From positions 434,001 to 498,000 of the forward strand of contig JAMWFC010000102.1 in NCBI GenBank assembly GCA_027475525.1: a stretch of 64,000 bases of DNA, written 5' to 3'. This document shows, one piece after another, positions 57,108 to 64,000 of this stretch; within the stretch, counting starts at the first letter, position 1; every line of letters starts with the position of its first letter. Position numbers and translations under genes: made by a program. The notes below the pieces were generated by a model that saw only the letters and a list, made by a program, of their open reading frames with translations, searched no databases and had not been told where the DNA came from. Source of the stretch: Macrolepiota albuminosa. Taxonomy: Eukaryota > Basidiomycota > Agaricomycetes > Agaricales > Agaricaceae.

Positions 57108-59310
57108 ATGGCTGAGATTCACGATCAATTCGACACAATTCTTATTCTAGACTTTGGATCACAGGTGTGTGCAGGCAACTTATCGAAATTATGTGTCAAT
57201 TATCTGAATCATTGCTCACAGTACAGCCATCTGATTACTCGGAGATGTCGAGAACACAATGTCTATGCTGAGCTGATGCCATGCACTACTAAACTAAAGG
57301 ACATAAAGTTCAAACCAAAAGGTCCATTTTTATCGTATAATCGGGTTAATATAGCTGTTTTGAGCATCACCTTCGTAGGAATCATCCTATCGGGATCACC
57401 GTATTCTGTGTATGATGAAGGCGCGCCGCATGTTGACCCTGCCGTTTTTGAACTTGGAATCCCTATCCTTGGGATATGCTACGGCCTTCAAGTCCGTGCA
57501 TGTTGTGATGCTCGAACTTGCATATTCTGATCATTTGGCTTGGACCAGGAAATCGCTTGGAGCTTAAAGGGTGAAGTTTCACCCTGTAAACATCGCGAAT
57601 ATGGCTTTGCACAAATACAGTTAAAGGCATCTGATAATTCGTCTGTCGATGCGTTGTTCCAGGGCCTAGGAGACGAAATGCAGGTGCTTTTGTCAACGAA
57701 CTGTTTTGGAATACGATTGCTGATATTGAGATGGATAAGGTCTGGATGTCTCATGGCGATCAGCTGTCAAGGCCCCCACCAGACTTTCATGTCATTGGAC
57801 ATACTCGATCAGCTCCATATGCTGCCCTGGCTCACAATACGAAGCCAATATACGGTATTCAGTTCCACCCCGAAGTTACACATTCCCCGCGTGGTAAAGA
57901 ACTCATTGGTCGCTTCATTCTGAATATTTGCGGATGCAGGAAAAATTGGACAATGGTGCTCGCTTCTTTTTGACATACGCGTCGCATCTCCATTGAGTAA
58001 CAATCTACCTTCAGGAAGAATTCATTGGGAAGGAAATCGCTAGAATTCGCGAGATATGTGGTCCGAAAGGCCGCGTTATCGGAGCAGTTAGTGGCGGTGT
58101 TGACAGCACCGTAGCTGCGAAACTGATGCACGAAGCGATTGGCGATCGGTATGATGGATTACACAGCGACTATACATGAGGCTCATTGCTTTTAGCTTCC
58201 ACGCCATTATGGTCGATAATGGCGTTCTGCGGCTCAATGAAGCGGCTCAGGTTCATGAGATGCTCAATCAGAACCTTGGTGTAAACTTGACGGTTGTGGA
58301 TGCATCAGAGTTATTTCTCTCCAGGCTTGACGGCATCGAAGACCCTGAAAAGAAGCGAAAAATCATTGGTAACACCTTCATCAACGTTTTTGAAGCGGAA
58401 GCTGCCAAAATTGAAGCAGCAGCCGACCAGGAGGAAAAACAAGGTGCTACCAAGGGTCGGGTCGAGTGGCTCCTACAAGGCACTCTGTACCCCGACGTCA
58501 TCGAGAGCATCAGCTTCAAGGGACCTAGCGCTACCATCAAGACGCATCACAACGTTGGGGGTTTGCTAAAGGATATGAAGCTCAAACTTATTGAGCCACT
58601 CCGCGAACTTTTCAAGGGCAAGTGACTAGGCCTTTGTCGACTTTCATTGTTCATCCCCTTATAGATGAAGTGCGCGCACTGGGTAGACTCCTTTTGATCC
58701 CCGCGCCACTGGTGCAACGGCATCCATTCCCTGGACCAGGGCTCGCTATTCGTATACTGGGTCCAGTAACACGTGACCAGGTCAAAATCTTGCAACACGC
58801 AGATAGCATTTACATCGAGGAAATCCGTAAAGCAGGTCTCTACGATCAAATTGCGCAGGCATTTGCCGTGTTGCTGCCTGTCAAAGCAGTTGGAGTTATG
58901 GGAGATTCGAGGACTTACGAACAGGTGCGTGTTGCGTCGCAATCTGGATACATTTTAGATTGACGTTCAAATGCTCCACTCTTAATGCACCAGGTCATCG
59001 CCCTTCGTGCTGTGCAATCAGAAGATTTTATGACAGCTGACTGGTAAGAATTTTGTCTCCATTTCTACCTTATTTGATGATTGCTACGCTTTCTTTTTAC
59101 AACTCGCGACTGACTGGCGAGTCCGTTAGGTATGTCTTTCCATCGGAAGTCTTAAGGCGCATTTCGTCTCGTATTACAAATGAGGTTGCGGGGATAAATA
59201 GAGTTACCTACGACATTTCATCAAAGCCTCCAGCGGTAAGCGAACAGTGCATTTTTAAGCATGGAGGTATATTTACTCATTCGTTAACGTAGACTGTCGA
59301 ATGGTTGTAA
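57108..59310 (+). CDS. GUA1: GMP synthase (glutamine-hydrolysing), 539 aa
   Basis: Eleven exons: 57108-57164, 57222-57321, 57379-57491, 57549-57683, 57731-57955, 58015-58148, 58196-58617, 58665-58924, 58994-59043, 59130-59235, 59293-59310 (1620 nt). The class I amidotransferase domain has ILDFGSQ, the catalytic Cys in GICYGLQ and the His/Glu pair in FHPEVTHS. The ATP-pyrophosphatase domain has the P-loop SGGVDST, MVDNG and [10 protein letters not shown]; the dimerisation domain has [11 protein letters not shown] and the C-terminal KPPATVEW. It converts XMP, ATP and glutamine to GMP, the last step of guanine nucleotide synthesis, in the cytosol. Intron 7 (58618-58664) uses a GC donor. All expected catalytic residues are present. 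Confidence 0.97.
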
Positions 59311-60157
59311 CTTGTAGCACTGATAGAATATGGGTTTGTAGCTATGGATTCGTAATGAGACACCCGCGGGTTGCGTAGTCGTCGACTTTGGTTCTCTGCT
59401 GTCATCCTTCACTGGTAGAAACATAGATACTTGCATTGATCATTGGCGGATATTTTTACCGTCCTATTCAGCCGGTGGCTGATGATGGTCGATTCCATCA
59501 AGCAACGGTGACAGTAGTGATATATCAGATATTTATCAGAGAGCTTACTTACATCGTGAACTGACACAATCCGGAAACTACAAGCTACCCACCTGAGACG
59601 GAAAATGCTTTGTCCCACATGAGCCCCCGTAGAGCCCGGGTTTCGGATGTAAAAAGCAGCAAGAGAGAACTAGTGCGATCCAGATGGGTCCAGATGATGT
59701 CAAAGTATCGGAAAGGGGAAAGACAGCTTGGTGTATACTTAATCTGCATTGCACGGTCATGCTGTGTTCCCACAAGTACGGTTTCATGCTGTCAGCAGAA
59801 TACTGCGTTGATTTCATGCCAAACTGAGGAGCGAGGAAGGCTGTCAGGCGGGGTGGGAGTGGGGTGCCTTGAAAAGATGTGGGACTATGTACGACAACTG
59901 TCAAGGCTTTGTATTGTGACCTGAGACCATCCTTTTGCCGGTGCCGATGGAATCTGGATACGTTTCTATGCAGCCTTCTGTTGTGCGTGGTTTGGCTAGG
60001 CCTGGTAAAGCAACAAGACTAGAATAAGTGTCGGCACTTGTATAGTTATTTAGTCGCGAGCCTATCTTGCGATCTTATGATTGTTTGATTGTAATGAACA
60101 ACGGCCTTTTTGTCGTGCAAGCTTTGGGCTAGAATAAATTGGCGTTTTTAAAGAGAA
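59311..60157. other. Intergenic interval
   Basis: No gene is supported. A minus-strand frame at 59904-59578 ends in a good exon-like donor (TCTCAG then GTGGGT) and may be an exon of the ORF to its right, but I could not connect them. Confidence 0.3.
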
Positions 60158-60566
60158 TTAATACTCCCGAACCGCTCGGATGAGTTCCTTGCCTAGATGG
60201 AGTGCATTCCTTGTCCGACGAGAGCGAGCGATGGTGCTCGAGAGTGCAATTCTCTCTTCATCTCGATGCCGATCCGAGTCCGAATTCGTACATTACAATC
60301 CTGAGAAAAACGGCAACAATCCACCCTTCAATACGGAGCCGGTCTAACGATGCGCCACTAGTAGTGCTGTAGTCGAAACAGGAGTGACAAAATCCATTAT
60401 GTTCGACACGTATGAGGGGCACTTCTTGTGTCTCAAGGTCCCATGCAACCAACCAAGTCCCGAAGTCGACTGAAAGCTTTCCTTGGTGCATTGCTCGAGC
60501 AGTCGGAAGTAAGTGTCTTGTATCTTCAGAGTACGTGAGGAGGTAGCTGTATCCGCCGATGTCCAT
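60158..60566 (-). CDS. Unidentified small gene or exon
   Basis: From an ATG at 60566 (MDIGGYSYLLTYSEDTRH) the minus strand is open for 102 codons with coding-like composition (WLVAWDLETQEVPLIRVEHNG), stopping at 60258. A second frame then reads RHRDEERIALSSTIARSRR to a stop at 60158, so an intron between about 60415 and 60330 may join the two. No domain recognised. It is divergent from XRN1 with about 150 bp between the start codons. Confidence 0.35.
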
Positions 60567-60712
60567 CGGTGTTACATTGTTGCAACATTGTAATGACCGC
60601 GAAAAGGTCGAAGAACAAATTTAAATTTAGACCCCCGAAAATGGCAACGTGATCCATTTCGCACAAGCCACTCATTCCTCAAGTTTCAACCGCCAACCGC
60701 TTCTCGTCAATT

Positions 60713-63700
60713 ATGGGTCAGTCTGACCTCGTATTGAGCGAAATGGACCACTGATGATGTTCATTAACTTCAGGTATCCCTAAGGTACGTTTGACGATCA
60801 CTTTTGCTTTTGTCATTTCAATCATTTAATTGAACACGCGTCTTTAGTTCTTTCGCTACATTTCGTGCGTTGCTTGAGATTTTGAAACAATACGTCTCTA
60901 AATGTTGACAGTGAGCGCTATCCATTGACGTCTCAGCTCATACAAGAGAACAAGATACCAGAGTTTGGCGAGTAGAACAGAAATGAAATCTGTAATAATG
61001 TGATGGACTTATATGTTTTCAGATAACCTCTACCTCGATTTCAATGGCATCATCCACAACTGTGGGTATTCATTTATTCATTATCCTCAGGTGGAGAATA
61101 ATATTTGATTCATTGCAGGTTCACATCCCAATGACGAAGATGCGCATTTTCGATTGTCTGAGGAACAAATATTCACCTCCATATTCGCATATGTCGACCA
61201 TCTCTTTGGGAAAATAAAACCCAAAAAGCTCTTCTTCATGGCTGTGGACGGTGTAGCCCCTCGAGCAAAGATGAATCAGCAGCGAAGTCGGCGATTCAGA
61301 TCAGCCAGGGAGGCGAAAGAAGTGCGGGAGAAGGCGATCCGAAAGGGAGAAAAACTGCCCGACGAAAAGGCATTTGATAGCAATTGTATCACACCCGGTA
61401 CGTCTCAGAAATTTCGATGGTCGTCCTATCACCTCATTGTTTGCTTAAGGTACACCCTTCATGACTCGTTTGTCGGCCCAGCTACGCTACTTTATCAACA
61501 AGAAGATAACGGAAGACTCAGATTGGCGCAACGTGGAGGTAGTGTTGTCAGGACACGAGGTTCCTGGAGAGGGTGAACACAAGATTATGGAATACATCCG
61601 GCTATCGCGCGCTCAGCCGGACTACAATCCAAATGTCCGACATTGTTTATACGGACTGGATGCGGATTTGATTATGCTGGGGTTATTGAGTCATGACCCA
61701 CATTTTTGTCTATTGCGTGAAGAAGTGAAGTTTGGACCGTCCTCGAGGAAAAAAGGAAACACGAGGTCCGTTCCAACTTATACTTTCATCCAAAGTCATA
61801 TGATCAAATGTTCTCCTAGCTTGGAGTCAATGAATTTTTATCTACTCCACTTGTCACTGATGCGCGAATACCTGGACCTTGAATTCCGTGACATCGAACC
61901 TATATTACCATTTGACTACAGTCTCGAGCGTGTCATTGATGATTTTATTCTGTTGGCCGTGTTTGTTGGGAACGATTTCCTACCTAATTTACCGGATTTA
62001 CATATCCATGAGAATGGATTGGAGAAGCTGTTTGATGTGTACAAGAAGGTTCTGCCAGCCATGGGTGAGTGTTCCTTTTTCTTCCTGTAATATTCTCAGT
62101 CCATGAACTTTGCCAGATGGGTACATTAATGAGAGCGGAGTCATCAATACGAAAAGACTACAGCTAGTCTTGGACGAGATGGCGCAATGGGAACAGGAGA
62201 TCTTTGAGAGGGAGTATGCCGATGTCAACTGGTATAAGGGCAAGCAAGCAAAACACGTAAAGCAGATGGAACTTGCCCAAAAGCGGGCAAAGTTGAGTAC
62301 GGCCGTCTCCTCATATCATGATTCATACAGTTGACATTATCTGTCTAACCCCAGTCCTCACCATGGCCCAACGGGAGATTTTTGATCAGGTCAAGGCCTT
62401 TGTATTAGACAATAGGAAGATTGCGTCATCTGAACATACGCGGGGTGCTCGGTTAGCGATACCAAATGATTTTCCGGCGCGGGAAAGGAAGTTCATCGAG
62501 AAACTTGCAGAGGATCTGAACCTCAACGTGCGGTGGGATGAATATGACGAGCAGGATGTCAACCTTGTTACATTACGGTTCCCTGACGAACTCGAAGGGT
62601 CTGAGCCCACGGAGACGAACGGTACCGTAACTCCGAACAGGAATGGCGAGGGTGAAGAGGGAGATTGGGAGGACGTTGAGGATAAAGATGAGGACGAGGA
62701 AAGCAGGACTGCAGTGGATCGCGTGCTGAACAAGTATGAGAAGGCACACGTTATGCAGGATGATGAGGGAGGAGGGTTTGATGCGCGTCACGATCGGTCT
62801 CTTAAAGAGAAGATGGACGAATGGAAGCGCGGCTATTACCGGGTATGTGTTCCTCGTTGTGCTCCTCGTTATACTGCCATGATCGATTAACGATGGGTTT
62901 TCCTGTTGCTTAGGGCAAGCTAGAAATCTCATACGATGATCCTAAGCAGATGGGTGACCTGATCTTTAAATATGTTGAAGGGCTGCAATGGGTGATGCAC
63001 TACTATTACAGTGGTGTAGCATCCTGGGGGTGGTTCTATAGCTATCATTATGCACCTCGTATCTCAGGTGAGCTGACATTCTGCGTCAATTTTCATACTC
63101 GTAACATCCAATGTCGATGAACAGATCTACGAGGTATCGATCAAATGAACTTTGAATTTGAACTGGGGAAACCTTTTAGACCTTTTGAGCAGCTCATGGG
63201 TGTTCTTCCAGCCGCGAGCAGAGATAATATCCCTTTGGCGTATCAGGTAAGATCGATATGAAGTGCGGTACTCTGCTCTTTGTCTCAAATTGGTCGACAT
63301 ATTTGCAGGATTTAATGTATGACCCCAACTCGCCAATTCTTGACTTCTATCCTGAGGAGTTTGAGCAAGACCTAAACGGAAAGAAACAAGACTGGGAGGC
63401 GATTGTCAAAATCCCTTTTATTGATTCGAATCGCCTGCTCCATGCCTTGGCTTGTGCGGTCTTCCGTTCTTGTTCTGAACCATGTTTGATTTGAATGATA
63501 CGTTGACTAGCTCGGGAACATCGACTAACGCCTGAAGAAAAGCAAAGGAACGGCTTTGGAACGAGCACGAGGTTCTCATACAGCACAGGAGAACCAACTG
63601 TGTACCCTTCATCTCTGCCTGGTTTCTTCCCTCCGATTTACAGGTGTACATGTCTGTCGGAACCCTTTGACCTTCCTACACTCGACGGACTTCACTTGAT

Positions 63701-64000
63701 CGAGGGACTTTGTGATGGGGTGTTGATTGGTGTTGAAGCCCTTGCCGGTTTCCCTTCGCTCAAGACCCTCCCGCATGTTGCCGTCATTGGATTCCATGGC
63801 GTAAATGTGCACGGATCGGCAAGCCGGAACAAGTCAATGATAATAAACATCAAGAACCCGTACGAGCACACGAAGACGGAGGAAGTAGCACAGAAAATGG
63901 TAGGAGAACGTACATTTATGGGTTGGCCGTTCCTCCAGGAAGGGCTGGTAGTCGCGGTGTCGGATTCGCTGTTCAAGTATGAGAAGTTGGCAGTGGTTCC
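60713..64000 (+). CDS. XRN1: 5'-3' exoribonuclease 1, 5' part (continues beyond window)
   Basis: At least 14 exons: 60713-60716, 60774-60784 (11 nt), 60848-60864, 60912-60967, 61023-61061, 61119-61397, 61450-61765, 61820-62064, 62117-62296, 62355-62842, 62914-63067, 63125-63246, 63309-63453, 63511 to the end. It starts MGIPKFFRYISERYP, the Xrn1 form. Catalytic acidic residues lie in [22 protein letters not shown] and VGNDFLP. An acidic insert (about 62600-62710) precedes the conserved [20 protein letters not shown] and [11 protein letters not shown] segments. It degrades decapped mRNA in the cytoplasm. The donor at 60968 is GC rather than GT. The C-terminal domains lie outside. Confidence 0.95.

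Noticed and set aside
60158..60260. tRNA-like stem regions near the XRN1 promoter
   Set aside because: No A box and B box pair or cloverleaf could be drawn; the stretch reads as coding on the minus strand.

Overview
The window looks like a filamentous basidiomycete chromosome, probably an Agaricomycete. Genes have many short introns (about 45-65 nt), housekeeping genes are of fungal type, and the repeats are Ty3/gypsy LTR retrotransposons. I cannot name the species.

Region 1 (1 to about 35.8 kb) is a repeat island built as nested LTR retrotransposons. The outermost complete element is C, a decayed 5.8-kb chromovirus on the minus strand (297-bp LTRs, target duplication ATTTC). A solo LTR of family B (4939-5891) and the whole 25.6-kb A+B nest sit inside C. 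Element A (plus strand, about 14.1 kb, 1043-bp LTRs) is split in its reverse transcriptase by element B (minus strand, 11.5 kb, 943-bp LTRs, ACGT target duplication). LTR divergence rises in the order B < A < C, which matches the nesting. The flanks of C are themselves decayed, CpG-poor repeat sequence.

The most notable content is in A and B. Downstream of pol, each carries a multi-exon gene on the strand opposite gag-pol, with its own TATA-like promoter next to the polypurine tract. The two proteins (about 707 and 712 aa) share exon layout, a Cys6 motif and a C-terminal domain. Element A carries two further, shorter antisense genes. Because the genes are antisense, their introns would not be spliced from the genomic retrotransposon RNA, so a spliced gene can survive retrotransposition.

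Seven direct tandem duplications, each exactly 77 bp, occur only inside A and B and break their reading frames. I read them as an assembly artefact (unmerged k=77 graph overlaps). Without them B looks coding-intact, while A keeps two nonsense codons.

Region 2 (about 35.8 to 64 kb) is ordinary gene space: poorly resolved coding-like exons (36.3-39.1 kb), a MYND zinc-finger gene with an 18-nt micro-exon (39.7-40.7), a YPI1-type PP1 regulator (41.7-42.3), RPS10 (45.5-46.1) with an upstream spliced ORF overlapping its start, an aldose 1-epimerase (47.9-49.7), a three-repeat MYB factor (52.2-53.7), GMP synthase (57.1-59.3), an unidentified ORF (60.2-60.6) and the 5' part of XRN1 (60.7 to the window end). 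These genes have no evident shared pathway. No tRNA, rRNA or CRISPR was seen.
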